Notes: generated from the letters alone by a model not told the origin. A DNA stretch of 64,000 bases from Paenibacillus aurantius (GCF_032268605.1 NZ_CP130318.1:1643001-1707000), one strand, 5' to 3'; shown: positions 26,500 through 36,200, counted from the stretch's first letter. Made by a program: numbers and translations.

Positions 26500-26702
26500 C
26501 GGGGCTCCCCGAAAAGTAATCGGAATAAGCTACGCCAGCATCCGCTTCCCTTTTTGGGGATTAATCCTGTCGGGGTCCCCGAAAAGTAATCGGTCTAAAG
26601 CTACGTCAGCATCCGCTTCCCTTTTTGGGGATTAATCCTGTCGGGGTCCCCGAAAAGTAATCGGACTAAAGCTACGTCAGCATCTGCTTCACTTTTTGGG
26701 GC
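26500..26702. repeat. three tandem 70-71 bp palindromic repeats
   Basis: Three near-identical units begin at about 26500, 26571 and 26642; the third is cut to about 60 bases. Each unit starts GGGG(C/T)CCCCGAAAAGTAATCGG and contains GCTACG(C/T)CAGCATC and (C/A)CTTTTTGGGG; the first two also end ATTAATCCTGTC. CCCCGAAAAG at the start of each unit can pair with CTTTTTGGGG near its end, so every unit can fold into a long hairpin. The third unit has an 11-bp arm with one G-T pair. The array fills the gap between the spoVID terminator and the 3' end of the 54-residue membrane-protein gene. No coding sense is visible. Confidence 0.85.
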
Positions 26703-26704
26703 TC

Positions 26705-26869
26705 TTAGTAAAGACTGAACAAGAAGCCGAGGTACAGCAGGAAGAACACGAACAGGAGAAACACATCGAACGGATTCGGAAAAATAAGCGTCCGAACGAA
26801 CTGTATGCAAATCAGAGGCAGCATCACTCCCCTGACCGTAAACCGCACCTTCCACCACCATCTTTGCAT
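26705..26869 (-). CDS. 54-residue hydrophobic membrane protein
   Basis: A small protein with a basic N-terminus (MQRWWWKVRF) and two hydrophobic stretches (VRGVMLPLICIQFVRTLIF and PFDVFLLFVFFLLYLGFLFSLY), probably two membrane helices. The ATG at 26869 has GGAGG 7 bases upstream on the minus strand; an in-frame TTG seven codons earlier lacks a site. A sporulation-type promoter lies upstream (26906-26936). It ends right at the palindromic repeats, which could serve as its 3' structure. The family is not recognised and no function is proposed. Confidence 0.6.
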   Translation of the reverse strand: MQRWWWKVRFTVRGVMLPLICIQFVRTLIFPNPFDVFLLFVFFLLYLGFLFSLY

Positions 26870-26905
26870 CGGGCTGCCTCCACTATCCAAATTTTCATCT
26901 GCTCT

Positions 26906-26936
26906 TAGCTTATGATTTGGACAAACCTGGATATGC
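26906..26936 (-). promoter_or_regulatory. candidate sporulation (sigma-E/sigma-K) promoter
   Basis: Minus strand: GCATATC (26936-26930), a 15-base spacer, then CATAAGCTA (26914-26906). The -35 fits sigma-E; the -10 fits both sigma-E and the CATAnnnTA of sigma-K. It is placed correctly for the 54-residue membrane-protein gene. Confidence 0.45.
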
Positions 26937-27007
26937 TTGTAATAGAGAAGAAGGGTTCCGGGCTCACGCCGGGAATCCGAAAAAAGCCGCTAACCTCCCC
27001 GTAAACA

Positions 27008-27035
27008 TTGACTGTCCCGGGGAATATGGTATTAT
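27008..27035 (+). promoter_or_regulatory. sigma-A promoter of the valS T-box transcript
   Basis: TTGACT (27008-27013), a 16-base spacer, then TATTAT (27030-27035), about 15 bases before the leader begins its structured part. Confidence 0.7.
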
Positions 27036-27041
27036 AGGAAG

Positions 27042-27310
27042 GAACTATAGGTGAAAGACTTGGAAAGGGAGGAGTAGGCAGCCAACCCTTCAGAGAGTGG
27101 AGCCGTTACGCTGAGAGGCCCCGCAGGATGTAATTGCCGAAGTCGCCCCGGAGTTGCAGGAACGCCTTAAGCCGCATTCATGGAATGCCGCGTCCCCTGC
27201 CGGCCGCAGCCGTTATCTGTTTGAGAGCCGTGCCCTTTTCATGGGTGCGGAATGAAGGTGGTACCACGGAAGCTTAAGCCTTTCGTCCTTTGCGGGCGGA
27301 AGGCTTTTTT
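27042..27310 (+). ncRNA. T-box leader controlling valS
   Basis: The leader carries the T-box core GAAGGTGGTACCACGG (27254-27269) that binds the uncharged tRNA acceptor end. It is followed by a terminator: AAGCCTT (27276-27282) with AAGGCTT (27300-27306) and a T run. Upstream are stem-I-like elements (CAGAGAGTGG, GCTGAGAGG). A GTC triplet at 27142-27144 in GAAGTCGC is a good candidate for the valine specifier codon. Uncharged tRNA-Val would then favour the antiterminator and switch on valS. The specifier position was read by eye and not folded. Confidence 0.9.
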
Positions 27311-27335
27311 ATTTTCATATCTTGGAGGGTTACCC

Positions 27336-30005
27336 ATGGCGGAAGCTAACGAAACGAAAACGCAGAACGAAATGCCGACCCAGTACGATCCGAAAAACGC
27401 GGAGTCCAAATGGTACGAGTACTGGCTGAAAGGAAATTACTTCGCGGCGGGAACAAGACCCGATGCCGAGAAGTTTACGATCGTCATCCCGCCCCCTAAC
27501 GTCACGGGGATGCTGCATATCGGGCATGCGCTCGATTTTACGCTGCAGGACATCATTATCCGCATGAAGCGGATGCAGGGCTTCGACACGCTGTGGCTGC
27601 CGGGGTCGGACCACGCGGGAATCGCCACCCAGGCGGTGGTGGAAACGAACCTCCGCAAGGAAGGAATCAGCCGCCACGACCTGGGCCGCGAGAAGTTTCT
27701 CGAGAAGGTATGGGAGTGGAAGGAGCTGTACGCGAATCGAATCCGCGAGCAGTGGGGCAAGATGGGCCTGTCCCTCGATTATACCCGCGAGCGCTTTACC
27801 TTGGATGCCGGGCTGTCGGATGCGGTTCGGGAAGTATTCGTCCGTCTCTACGAGAAAGGCTTGATTTACCGCGGCAAGTATATCATCAACTGGGACCCGG
27901 CCGCCCGTACGGCGCTGTCGGACATTGAGGTCGAGTACAAAGAGGTTCAGGGCAACCTGTACCACCTCGTGTATCCTCTTAAGGACGGCAGCGGTTCGAT
28001 TACGGTGGCGACAACCCGTCCGGAGACGATGCTCGGGGATACGGCCGTAGCGGTTCATCCGGAGGACGAGCGGTACAAGGACATGGTGGGCAAAATGCTC
28101 GTGCTGCCGATCATCGGCCGGGAGATTCCGGTGGTGGCCGACGAGTATGTCGAGAAGGAGTTCGGAAGCGGTGCGGTCAAAATCACCCCGGCCCACGACC
28201 CGAACGATTTCGAGGTCGGCAAGCGGCATGATCTTCCACAGGTTCTTGTCATGGACGAGACGGGGACGATGAATGCGAACGCCGGCAAGTACCAAGGGCT
28301 CGACCGCTTCGAATGCCGCAAGCAGATTGTGGCGGACATGAAGGAGCTCGGCGTGCTCGTGAAGATCGAAGAGCATGTTCACCAGGTCGGGCACAGCGAG
28401 CGGAGCGGAGCCGTGGTGGAGCCGTATCTGTCCACGCAGTGGTTCGTGAAGATGAAGCCGCTCGCCGAAGCCGCCATCTCCGCCCAGAAGGCGGGCAAGG
28501 GCGTCAACTTCGTACCGGAGCGCTTCGAGCGGACGTACCTCAACTGGATCGAGAACGTGCGAGACTGGTGTATCTCCCGCCAGCTTTGGTGGGGCCACCG
28601 GATTCCCGCGTGGTACTGCGAGGACTGCGGTGAGGTTCAAGTGTCCCGCACAGAAGCGGAAGCCTGCTCCCATTGCGGCAGCAGCAAGCTGAAGCAGGAC
28701 AATGACGTGCTCGACACGTGGTTCAGCTCGGCGCTGTGGCCGTTCTCGACGCTTGGCTGGCCGGAGCAGACGGAGGACCTCAAGCGGTTCTATCCGACCG
28801 ATGTTCTCGTAACGGGCTATGACATCATCTATTTCTGGGTGGCCCGTATGATCTTTACGGCTCTCGAATTCACAGGGGAGATCCCGTTCAAGGATGTTCT
28901 CATGCACGGCCTCGTGCGGGATGCCGAAGGCCGCAAAATGTCGAAGTCGCTAGGCAACGGAGTCGATCCTCTTGAGGTGATCGAGAAGTACGGCGCCGAC
29001 GCGATGCGCTTCATGATCTCCACGGGCAGCACGCCGGGACAGGATCTCCGCTTCCGCTGGGAGAAGGTCGAGCAGGCGCGGAATTTTGCCAACAAGATCT
29101 GGAATGCGTCCCGCTTCGCCCTCATGAACCTGGAAGGCATGACCGCAGCCGATATCGACCTGTCCGGAGAGCTCGGCACCGCCGACCGCTGGATTCTTCA
29201 CCGCCTGAACGAAACGGTACGCGATGTCACCCGCTTGAACGAATCGTATGAATTTGGGGAAACGGGCCGTCTGCTGTATAATTTCATCTGGGACGATCTG
29301 TGCGACTGGTATATCGAGTTCAGCAAGCTGTCTCTTTACGGAACGGACGAGGCGGCAAAGAAAAGCACCCGCTCGGTGCTTGCCTATGTGCTTGACCGGA
29401 CCCAGCGCCTCTTGCATCCGTTCATGCCGTACATCAGCGAGGAGATCTGGCAGCACCTGCCGCATGAAGGCGAGACGATCACGCTCGCTTCCTGGCCGGT
29501 TTACGAGGCCGGATTCGAAGCTCCGGAAGCCGTACGGGAGATGGAGCTCCTCATGGACATCATCCGTTCGGTGCGCAATATCCGCGCCGAAGTGAACGTG
29601 CCGATGAGCAAGAAGATCGAGCTCTTGGTGAAGCCGGCGAACGAGGAATACCAGGGTATCCTCTCCCGTAACGAAGAGTACCTGCGCCGCTTCTGCAGCA
29701 CCTCTCTGCTCGAGATCCGCGGAGACCTCGCGGCACCGGACAAGGCAATGACCGCCCTCGTGACGGGCGCCGAGCTCTACCTGCCGCTTGCCGGGCTGAT
29801 CGATATCTCGCAGGAAATCGCGCGTCTTGAGAAAGAGCTGAAGACGCTGCACGGCGAGGTGGAGCGCATCGAGAAGAAGCTGTCCAACGAGGGCTTCGTG
29901 GCGAAGGCGCCAGCCAAGGTAATCGAGGAAGAGAAGGCGAAGCTGGCCGATTATGCGGATAAGCGGGCTAAGGTGACCGCACGGCTGGCCGAGCTCCAAG
30001 AATAG
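27336..30005 (+). CDS. valS: valyl-tRNA synthetase
   Basis: An 889-residue class-I synthetase charging tRNA-Val. The HIGH motif reads HIGHAL in [15 protein letters not shown], and the KMSKS motif is KMSKS in [11 protein letters not shown]. The editing domain lies between them, and a zinc-like pair is seen in YCEDCGEVQ ... CSHCGSS. The last ~65 residues form a coiled-coil tRNA-binding arm ([21 protein letters not shown]). The ATG at 27336 has GGAGGGT 6 bases upstream; the longer reading frame starting at 27252 runs into the T-box core and is rejected. B. subtilis ValS is of similar length (about 880). Confidence 0.98.
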   Translation: MAEANETKTQNEMPTQYDPKNAESKWYEYWLKGNYFAAGTRPDAEKFTIVIPPPNVTGMLHIGHALDFTLQDIIIRMKRMQGFDTLWLPGSDHAGIATQAVVETNLRKEGISRHDLGREKFLEKVWEWKELYANRIREQWGKMGLSLDYTRERFTLDAGLSDAVREVFVRLYEKGLIYRGKYIINWDPAARTALSDIEVEYKEVQGNLYHLVYPLKDGSGSITVATTRPETMLGDTAVAVHPEDERYKDMVGKMLVLPIIGREIPVVADEYVEKEFGSGAVKITPAHDPNDFEVGKRHDLPQVLVMDETGTMNANAGKYQGLDRFECRKQIVADMKELGVLVKIEEHVHQVGHSERSGAVVEPYLSTQWFVKMKPLAEAAISAQKAGKGVNFVPERFERTYLNWIENVRDWCISRQLWWGHRIPAWYCEDCGEVQVSRTEAEACSHCGSSKLKQDNDVLDTWFSSALWPFSTLGWPEQTEDLKRFYPTDVLVTGYDIIYFWVARMIFTALEFTGEIPFKDVLMHGLVRDAEGRKMSKSLGNGVDPLEVIEKYGADAMRFMISTGSTPGQDLRFRWEKVEQARNFANKIWNASRFALMNLEGMTAADIDLSGELGTADRWILHRLNETVRDVTRLNESYEFGETGRLLYNFIWDDLCDWYIEFSKLSLYGTDEAAKKSTRSVLAYVLDRTQRLLHPFMPYISEEIWQHLPHEGETITLASWPVYEAGFEAPEAVREMELLMDIIRSVRNIRAEVNVPMSKKIELLVKPANEEYQGILSRNEEYLRRFCSTSLLEIRGDLAAPDKAMTALVTGAELYLPLAGLIDISQEIARLEKELKTLHGEVERIEKKLSNEGFVAKAPAKVIEEEKAKLADYADKRAKVTARLAELQE

Positions 30006-30097
30006 TTGAATGAATCGTAGGCGTCCTGTGACAATTGGTCAAATTCCCTGACAATTCCGGGGCGTCTTTTCATATATTAGTAAAAGGATGAGTTGGA

Positions 30098-31474
30098 ATG
30101 ATGAAGACTAGCGACACATCTGTCCCCGCCTTCGGCAGTTATGCCGAAGCGGTGGACTGGATTACACGGAGGGCTCCCGTTCACGGGATCAAGCCCGGCT
30201 TGAAGCGGATGCAACGCTTCATGGAACTTCTGGAGCACCCTGAACGGAGGCTTAAGTTTATTCATGTGGCCGGAACGAACGGGAAAGGCTCGACCTGCGC
30301 TTACTTGACGAGCGTTCTTCAGAAAAGCGGGTATGACGTGGGGACGTTCACCTCTCCTTACTTGGAGAAGTTTACCAACCGGCTGCGCTTTAACGGAAAG
30401 GATATCGAAGAGGAGCAGCTGCTCGAGCTGGCCAACCGGCTTAAGCCGCTGGCCGATGAGATCGAGGCAACCGAGCTCGGGGCTCCGACGATGTTTGAGA
30501 TCTGCACGGCGCTCGCCATCCTTTATTTTGCCAAGATGACGTATCCGGATTATGTCGTATGGGAAACGGGGCTCGGCGGGGAATTCGACTCCACGAATAT
30601 CGTCAGCCCGGTGGTTACGGTTATCACGAACGTGGGGCACGACCATATGGATATCCTCGGCGATTCGCTCGTCAAGGTAGCGAAAGCGAAGGCGGGGATC
30701 ATCAAGGCGGGGGTTCCCGTCATCAGCGCGGTGGACCAGCCCGAGGTGAAGGAAGTGATCGAACGCACGGCCCGGGAGAAGAAGGCTACCCTCTATCTTA
30801 TGAACCGGGAGTACTCCTATGAGACGGTGTCCTCCGAGCTGAACAAGCAGGTGTTTCATTTCAGCGGTCCCTTCCGGCAGATAGCGGACCTTCCGATCTC
30901 CATGAACGGCCATCACCAGATGGAGAATGCCGCAGTGGCGGTCATGACGCTGGAGGTGCTTCGCCAGTATTACGCCTTACTCCTTGAGGATGAGGCGCTG
31001 ACGCAGGGGCTGTATGAAACCCACTGGCCCGGCCGGCTGGAGATGATCTCGGACCAGCCGAGGATTCTGCTCGACGGCGCCCACAATCCGGAAGGCGCAG
31101 CCACCCTGGCGGCGGCGCTGAAGGAGACCTATCGGTACGACCGGCTTCGCCTCATGATCGGGATGCTTTCCACGAAAGATCATTCGGGCTTCCTGACGCA
31201 TATCCTGCCATTGGTGAATACGCTCGTGATTACGGAACCCGACTTCCACAAAGGCCTTCCGGCCGCCAAGCTGGCGGAGCAGGTGGAGCAGCTGCGAAGC
31301 CAGCTGAACGACCGGGTGGAGATCTTCGTGGAGCCCGACTGGAAGAAGGCGCTTAAGCTCTTAGGCGGGCTGACCGGGCCCGAGGATCTGGCCGTGGTAT
31401 CCGGCACGCTCTATTTAATCTCCGATGTCCGATCGTGGATTTTGTATCAGTCCGATTCCGAAAAAGGTTGGTGA
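30098..31474 (+). CDS. folC: folylpolyglutamate synthase / dihydrofolate synthase
   Basis: A 458-residue Mur-ligase-family enzyme that adds glutamate to (dihydro)folates. The ATP loop is HVAGTNGKGST (about residues 56-66). TSPYLEKFTNRLRFNG is the family's folate-region signature, and TVITNVGHDHMDILG and LLDGAHNPEGA are later catalytic blocks. AAAAGGATG is about 8 bases before the ATG. It follows valS as in B. subtilis and is followed after only 6 bases by murC, so the two are co-transcribed. Confidence 0.96.
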   Translation: MMKTSDTSVPAFGSYAEAVDWITRRAPVHGIKPGLKRMQRFMELLEHPERRLKFIHVAGTNGKGSTCAYLTSVLQKSGYDVGTFTSPYLEKFTNRLRFNGKDIEEEQLLELANRLKPLADEIEATELGAPTMFEICTALAILYFAKMTYPDYVVWETGLGGEFDSTNIVSPVVTVITNVGHDHMDILGDSLVKVAKAKAGIIKAGVPVISAVDQPEVKEVIERTAREKKATLYLMNREYSYETVSSELNKQVFHFSGPFRQIADLPISMNGHHQMENAAVAVMTLEVLRQYYALLLEDEALTQGLYETHWPGRLEMISDQPRILLDGAHNPEGAATLAAALKETYRYDRLRLMIGMLSTKDHSGFLTHILPLVNTLVITEPDFHKGLPAAKLAEQVEQLRSQLNDRVEIFVEPDWKKALKLLGGLTGPEDLAVVSGTLYLISDVRSWILYQSDSEKGW

Positions 31475-31480
31475 GCAGAC

Positions 31481-32860
31481 TTGACTACGACAGAACACGT
31501 GCATTTTATCGGCATCGGCGGTTATGGAATGAGTGCCATTGCCAAGGTTATGCTGGAGATGGGATACCGGGTATCCGGCTCCGATCTCGCCCAGCAGGAG
31601 CTGACCGAGAAGCTGGCCGCGAAGGGCGCCCAGGTCTTCATCGGGCATGAGGCGGACCATGTGCAAGGAGCGGACCTCGTAGTGTACTCCACCGCAGCAT
31701 CCCGGGACAATGTGGAGAGAGTGAAGGCGGAGGAGTTGAACATCCCGATCCTTCACCGCTCCCAGATGCTCGCCCGGCTCATGAACGAGCGCAAGGGCAT
31801 TGCGGTCGCCGGCGCCCACGGCAAGACGACGACGTCCTCGATGATCGCCCTGGTGATGGAAGAGTGCGGAACGGACCCGACCTACATCATCGGCGGCGAG
31901 ATCATGAACCTGGGCAGCAACGCCAAGGCGGGCAAAGGCGATTACGTCATTGCCGAGGCGGACGAAAGCGACGGCTCGTTCCTGCAGTATCACCCGTATC
32001 TCTCCGTGGTGACGAATATCGAAGCGGACCATCTGGAGAATTATGACGGTGATTTCAACAAGCTGAAGGGCGCCTACGCCCAGTTTCTGAGCCAGGTGCA
32101 GGAAGGCGGAAAGGCGATCGTCTGCAGCGACGATCCTTACCTGCAGGAGATGATCCCCGCGATCAAGAGCGAGGTCATCACCTTCGGTATGGAGGCTGAC
32201 GCCGATTATACGGCTGCCAACGTTCAGCTGGGGGACCGGAAGGTATCCTTCGATGTGGACTACCGCGGTTCCCGGCTGGGAACGGTGACCTTGTCCGTGC
32301 CCGGAAAGCACAACGTTTACAATGCGCTGGCCACCATCATCGCCTGCCTGGAAGCCGGCTTGACCTTTGAGAAGGCGGCGGGGGCGATTACCGATTTCAG
32401 CGGAGCGAAGCGCCGCTTCCAGGTGCTGGGGGAGACGGACGGCATTCTGGTCATCGACGATTATGCCCATCACCCAACCGAGATTCAGGCGACCATCAGC
32501 GCGGCCAAGGCAACCGGCAAGCGGATCGTGGCTGTGTTCCAGCCGCAGCGTTATACGCGAACCTACTTCCTGTTCGAACAGTTCAGCCGCGCGTTCGGAG
32601 AGGCCGACGAGGTCATCATCACCGATATTTACAGCCCGGCAGGGGAGAAGCAGATCGAGGGAATTACCTCCGCGAAGCTGGTGGACCTGATCCGGCAGAA
32701 CAGCAACCCGAGCGTTCGTTACATTCCGACGAAGGAAGAGGTGCTCGAGACGCTGAAAGGGGAAGTGAAATCCGGCGACCTCGTCATTACGATGGGAGCG
32801 GGCGACATATGGAAAGCCGCGGACGGGCTGGCGAAGGCTCTTCGCCAAGCCTCTAAGTAA
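31481..32860 (+). CDS. murC: UDP-N-acetylmuramate-L-alanine ligase
   Basis: A 459-residue MurC. It adds L-alanine to UDP-MurNAc, the first amino acid of the wall peptide. The N-terminal Rossmann motif is [13 protein letters not shown], the ATP loop is [11 protein letters not shown] (about residue 110), and [10 protein letters not shown] and [10 protein letters not shown] are Mur-ligase signatures. The start is TTG, with GGTGAG about 5 bases upstream next to the folC stop. Length is typical. Placement after folC differs from B. subtilis, where comC follows folC. Confidence 0.97.
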   Translation: MTTTEHVHFIGIGGYGMSAIAKVMLEMGYRVSGSDLAQQELTEKLAAKGAQVFIGHEADHVQGADLVVYSTAASRDNVERVKAEELNIPILHRSQMLARLMNERKGIAVAGAHGKTTTSSMIALVMEECGTDPTYIIGGEIMNLGSNAKAGKGDYVIAEADESDGSFLQYHPYLSVVTNIEADHLENYDGDFNKLKGAYAQFLSQVQEGGKAIVCSDDPYLQEMIPAIKSEVITFGMEADADYTAANVQLGDRKVSFDVDYRGSRLGTVTLSVPGKHNVYNALATIIACLEAGLTFEKAAGAITDFSGAKRRFQVLGETDGILVIDDYAHHPTEIQATISAAKATGKRIVAVFQPQRYTRTYFLFEQFSRAFGEADEVIITDIYSPAGEKQIEGITSAKLVDLIRQNSNPSVRYIPTKEEVLETLKGEVKSGDLVITMGAGDIWKAADGLAKALRQASK

Positions 32861-32892
32861 GAAAACGGATCGTTCCGTTTTATGAATGTTTT

Positions 32893-32920
32893 TGAAAAGA
32901 AGCCGCGAGGCTTCTTTTTT
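32893..32920 (+). terminator. terminator after murC
   Basis: AAAAGAAGCC pairs with GGCTTCTTTT around GCGA and ends in a T run. A second small hairpin (32864-32881, AAACGGA/TCCGTTT) lies just before it. Confidence 0.85.
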
Positions 32921-33104
32921 CATCCAAATTCTCCGAAAAAGTCACGAAAGTCCGGTTCATCGCACAGAAATGCTCTAGACAGGAAACGGCGCCAATCTAA
33001 AATGGAAAGTAGGAAGGAAGAAATGGTATGGTAGCGTAAGACAAGAAGCTCTTACCCGAGGCTTTTTGTCTTGGCTGCCGCCTATCCAGAAAGGACGGTC
33101 TTTT

Positions 33105-34361
33105 ATGAACCCAACCGATCTTCATTCCTTCTATATCCGTCATCTGACAGAACAGCTTCTCCCTTTCTGGAAAAAAGCCGTCGACCCTAAGTACGGCGGG
33201 GTCTTCACCGGCTTTGATAACCGGGGAGAGGCACTCCTCCACCGGGATAAATTTACCTGGTCACAGGGGCGGTTTCTCTGGATCTGGTCGCGCATCGGTG
33301 ATTTGTGCCGCCGGGGCGTTCTGAACGAAGAGGAGGAAACTTATTTCCGCGAGGCAAAACGGACCTATGAGTTCATCGACCGCCATGTGTATTTGCCGGA
33401 CGGAAGCTGCCGTTTTCTCCTGACGGAGGAGGGCGAGCCGCTTGAGAGCATCCCGGGAGAGGGGCAGGACATAAGCTTCTATGCCGACTGCTTCGTGGTG
33501 ATGGGAAACGCGGAGTACGCCCGGGCAACCGGGCAGGAAGAGGCCTATCGGAAGGCGGTAAGCCTGTTCGAGCATGTGGAGCGGCGTGTTCGAGCGGAAA
33601 CGGCACGAAGCGAGCCGTATCCGATTCCTGCGGGATGCGAGGCGCACGGCTACGCCATGATTCTGCTCAACTCCTGCCAGGCATTGGCCGATGCGGCGGA
33701 GGGCTTGGGGCGGATGGAGGAAGCGGAGGCCTACCGAGGAAGGGCTCTGGAGTATGCGCGGCGCATCGTTAGCCTATTCACCGACTCCTCCTGCCGAATC
33801 CGGGAAGTCATCCCCGCCGGACGGCCCGAGGACGCCCCCCGGACCCTGCTGCTGCGCCACCTGAATCCGGGCCACAGCGTTGAAAGCCTGTGGTTCGTCC
33901 TGACGGAGGCCGAGAAAGCCGGCGACCAAGAGATGATCGAAGCCTGCTCCGCCGCGCTGAAAAAAGCACTCTCGATGGGCTGGGACCGGGAGCACGGGGG
34001 ACTCCTCCGTTACGTCGATTTGGACGGAGGGGTGCCTGCTGGCGACCCGCATCCGGGAGCGGAGCGTTTCGAGGCGCTGATCCGGGAGACATGGGACATG
34101 AAGCTGTGGTGGCCTCACTCGGAAGCCCTCTATGCCTGCCGGCTCGCTTATCAGCTGACGGATGACACCGGCTTTCTGGAATGGTATGACTTGGTCCATG
34201 CTTACACCTTCCAAACATTTCCGGCCGATAAGGGCAGGGAATGGATCCAGATCCGTACCCGGACGGGGGAACCGGTCGAACGTGTCGTCGCGCTGCCGGT
34301 GAAGGATCCTTATCATATCATCCGTAATCTTCTGCTGCTGATCGAACGGACCGCCACGTAA
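33105..34361 (+). CDS. AGE-family epimerase (N-acylglucosamine 2-epimerase-like)
   Basis: A 418-residue alpha/alpha-barrel protein of the AGE family, which isomerises sugars at C2 (N-acetylglucosamine, mannose, cellobiose). Typical blocks are FWKKAVDPKYGGVFTGFD, KFTWSQGRFLWIWSRIG, CEAHGYAMILLNS, LNPGHSVESLWF and KLWWPHSEALYA, including the catalytic-site His residues of the family. The ATG at 33105 has AAAGGACGG about 6 bases upstream; a frame extension to 33066 lacks one. It stands alone after the murC terminator, an insertion relative to the usual order. The real substrate is unknown. Confidence 0.87.
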   Translation: MNPTDLHSFYIRHLTEQLLPFWKKAVDPKYGGVFTGFDNRGEALLHRDKFTWSQGRFLWIWSRIGDLCRRGVLNEEEETYFREAKRTYEFIDRHVYLPDGSCRFLLTEEGEPLESIPGEGQDISFYADCFVVMGNAEYARATGQEEAYRKAVSLFEHVERRVRAETARSEPYPIPAGCEAHGYAMILLNSCQALADAAEGLGRMEEAEAYRGRALEYARRIVSLFTDSSCRIREVIPAGRPEDAPRTLLLRHLNPGHSVESLWFVLTEAEKAGDQEMIEACSAALKKALSMGWDREHGGLLRYVDLDGGVPAGDPHPGAERFEALIRETWDMKLWWPHSEALYACRLAYQLTDDTGFLEWYDLVHAYTFQTFPADKGREWIQIRTRTGEPVERVVALPVKDPYHIIRNLLLLIERTAT

Positions 34362-34480
34362 TAAGGTGACTCCTAGCAGGTATTCGCCCATGCGCCGCAA
34401 GGCCGCTAGAACGAAACATAAATGCCCTTCTTGTCTCATAGGATAGCAGTATAACCGATGGACAAGGGGAGCGATAACCA

Positions 34481-35776
34481 ATGAACAAAGCCCGGCTGAC
34501 TTACCGTCTGGACCGCCAGCCTGACCCGAGAAAAGGAACCCAGCCTCCCGGGGGGGAGAAGAAGGTCATCCCTCTTTCTGAAGAGGAATTTCGGGTGGTG
34601 GGGGATCCCCAGCCGTTGAACGAATATACGAATGACTACGGGGCGTGGAGCAGCCCCTTCGACGCCGAAACACGCCGCATCGAACAGCTCATCCGGCACA
34701 GCCAGGATAAGCATCCGGAGGTGGTCCGTCCGTCCCGGGAAGCCTCCGCGACGGACCTGGAGGAATGGGAGCCGCCGCATCACCCGGAGACGGGGTATGT
34801 GGAGGACGACCGGTACGAACCGTACCAGGAGGAAACGCCCCGGACGGTTCGGGAGAGGGGGTATATCCCGAGCACGGTCCGGACCGTCCGGTATTCCAAA
34901 ACCCCCTGGATCAAGGTGGCGGCTTCCGTGACGGGGGCGGTGGCCACAGGTGCCCTCCTCGGCTTCTTCGTCCTGTCGCTGTTCTCGGACGATTCCGGTT
35001 CCAAGGAGCTGCCGTCCGTAACGGGCGGCGGAGGCTCCAAGTCTGCCGTATCCGCCGGCAAGAACGGCACGGCGGACCCGCAGACGGCGGGCGGCACCAA
35101 GCCGGATGCCGCTTCCGTACCGGCTTCAGCCCAGGCGGCCGCCGGAACAGCGGCCTCGATCCCGGCCCGTACCTACACGTTCCTGCAGACCGGCGGCTTC
35201 GGCACGGCCCAGGCAGCGGAAGCCCAGGCGGCTGAGCTCCGCAAGAAGGGCGTAGCGGCGGTTACGGAGCCGGGGGATACTGTCTTCGTCTACTCCGGCA
35301 TTGCCGCAAGCAAGGAAGACGCCAAAGCCGTCACCGCCAGCCTGATCGACAAGAAGATCGAAGTCTACGCCAAAACGGTCTCGGTGGCGGGGGCTTCCCA
35401 AATCCGCTGGAACGGCAAAGCGGAGGCTCTTCAAACCTACCTGTCCCAATCCGATCAGCTTCTCCGCATGATCAGCGGGCTGACCCTCGTTCATCTCGAG
35501 GAAGCCAAGCCGACGCCGCTTGACGAGGCTACGATGACGGCCGTCAAGAAGGCCCACGACCAATGGACGGCCGGTCAGGCGGAGGTCGCCTCCGGCGCTA
35601 CCGCCGAAGCCAAAACCGCTCTCCAAAAGATGAACAACGCCATGAACACGGCGAAGCTGTCGCTCGACAAGTACAAGGAGGCTCCGGCCACGGCTACGCT
35701 TTGGAATGCGCAGACAAATCTCATGCAGTTCGTATTGGCCGAGAAGGAGCTGCTCCGGATTATCGGGGCCTCCTAG
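34481..35776 (+). CDS. spoIIB: SPOR-domain membrane protein, SpoIIB-like
   Basis: A 431-residue protein. The first ~140 residues are acidic and cytoplasmic (EEEFRVVGDP, HHPETGYVEDD). One membrane helix follows (VAASVTGAVATGALLGFFVLSLF), then an Ala/Gly/Ser-rich linker and a SPOR-like domain (FLQTGGFGTAQAAEAQAAELRKKGVAAV, about 230-310). A helical tail of about 100 residues ends the protein. The SPOR fold binds denuded septal peptidoglycan. In B. subtilis spoIIB, a septal protein for engulfment, lies just before maf, radC and mreB, which supports the name. AAGGGGAG precedes the ATG. The identification rests mainly on domain and position. Confidence 0.65.
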   Translation: MNKARLTYRLDRQPDPRKGTQPPGGEKKVIPLSEEEFRVVGDPQPLNEYTNDYGAWSSPFDAETRRIEQLIRHSQDKHPEVVRPSREASATDLEEWEPPHHPETGYVEDDRYEPYQEETPRTVRERGYIPSTVRTVRYSKTPWIKVAASVTGAVATGALLGFFVLSLFSDDSGSKELPSVTGGGGSKSAVSAGKNGTADPQTAGGTKPDAASVPASAQAAAGTAASIPARTYTFLQTGGFGTAQAAEAQAAELRKKGVAAVTEPGDTVFVYSGIAASKEDAKAVTASLIDKKIEVYAKTVSVAGASQIRWNGKAEALQTYLSQSDQLLRMISGLTLVHLEEAKPTPLDEATMTAVKKAHDQWTAGQAEVASGATAEAKTALQKMNNAMNTAKLSLDKYKEAPATATLWNAQTNLMQFVLAEKELLRIIGAS

Positions 35777-35798
35777 AACGTTCGTTAGCTGAAGGATA

Positions 35799-35828
35799 GC
35801 CGCCGGGGATCAAGCTCCGGCGGTTTTT
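35799..35828 (+). terminator. terminator after the SpoIIB-like gene
   Basis: CCGCCGG (35800-35806) pairs with CCGGCGG (35817-35823), followed by five T. Confidence 0.83.
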
Positions 35829-35838
35829 GGTGATGCGA

Positions 35839-35867
35839 TTGTATCTCTCCGGACAAGACCGTATAAT
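35839..35867 (+). promoter_or_regulatory. sigma-A promoter for the DUF4321-maf unit
   Basis: TTGTAT (35839-35844), a 17-base spacer, then a perfect TATAAT (35862-35867), about 50 bases before the DUF4321 start. Confidence 0.65.
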
Positions 35868-35918
35868 GGGGGATAGGCTTTCGGCCTCTTACTCATCCTA
35901 CATAAGGTAAGGGATTCT

Positions 35919-36161
35919 ATGAAAAAAAATGCGTTTACGTTAATCATCTTTATCGTCATCGGGCTCATCACCGGAGCTATTGTTTCCCAGCTGCTGGAGC
36001 CGGTCAAGGCCCTGTCTTTTCTGACCAAATCGGCTGAGATTTCCTGGGAGCCCCGGGCCGATCTCCACATTATCAAGTATTCGCTTGCGCTCCAAATCCG
36101 TCTCAACCTGATCAGCATTCTGGGGATTGTGGCCGCCTTTTGGATTTACCGCAAGCTCTAA
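35919..36161 (+). CDS. DUF4321-family small membrane protein
   Basis: An 80-residue protein with two membrane helices (TLIIFIVIGLITGAIVSQLL and LNLISILGIVAAFWIYRKL) joined by an external-type loop of about 35 residues (SFLTKSAEISWEPRADLHIIKYSLALQ, in part). This matches the DUF4321 family of Firmicutes, usually found next to maf. The function is unknown; a link to cell-shape or septum genes is suggested only by its place before maf, radC and mreB. Confidence 0.8.
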   Translation: MKKNAFTLIIFIVIGLITGAIVSQLLEPVKALSFLTKSAEISWEPRADLHIIKYSLALQIRLNLISILGIVAAFWIYRKL

Positions 36162-36200
36162 GAAGAAATCCGACATCTTTGCTGTCGAAAGGAGCCTCCC

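Noticed and set aside
26500-26702. CRISPR or insertion-sequence remnant
   Set aside because: Units are directly tandem with no unique spacers; no transposase fragment or target duplication is visible.
27252-27335. 28 extra N-terminal codons for valS
   Set aside because: They lie in the T-box core and terminator; GGAGGGT and a normal protein length support the ATG at 27336.
30048-30078. Possible folC promoter CTGACA ... TATATT
   Set aside because: The spacer is 19 bases and the boxes are weak; folC may read through from valS.
34431-34455. Possible promoter TTGTCT ... TATAAC before the SpoIIB-like gene
   Set aside because: Only 13 bases separate the boxes, too short for a standard sigma-A promoter.
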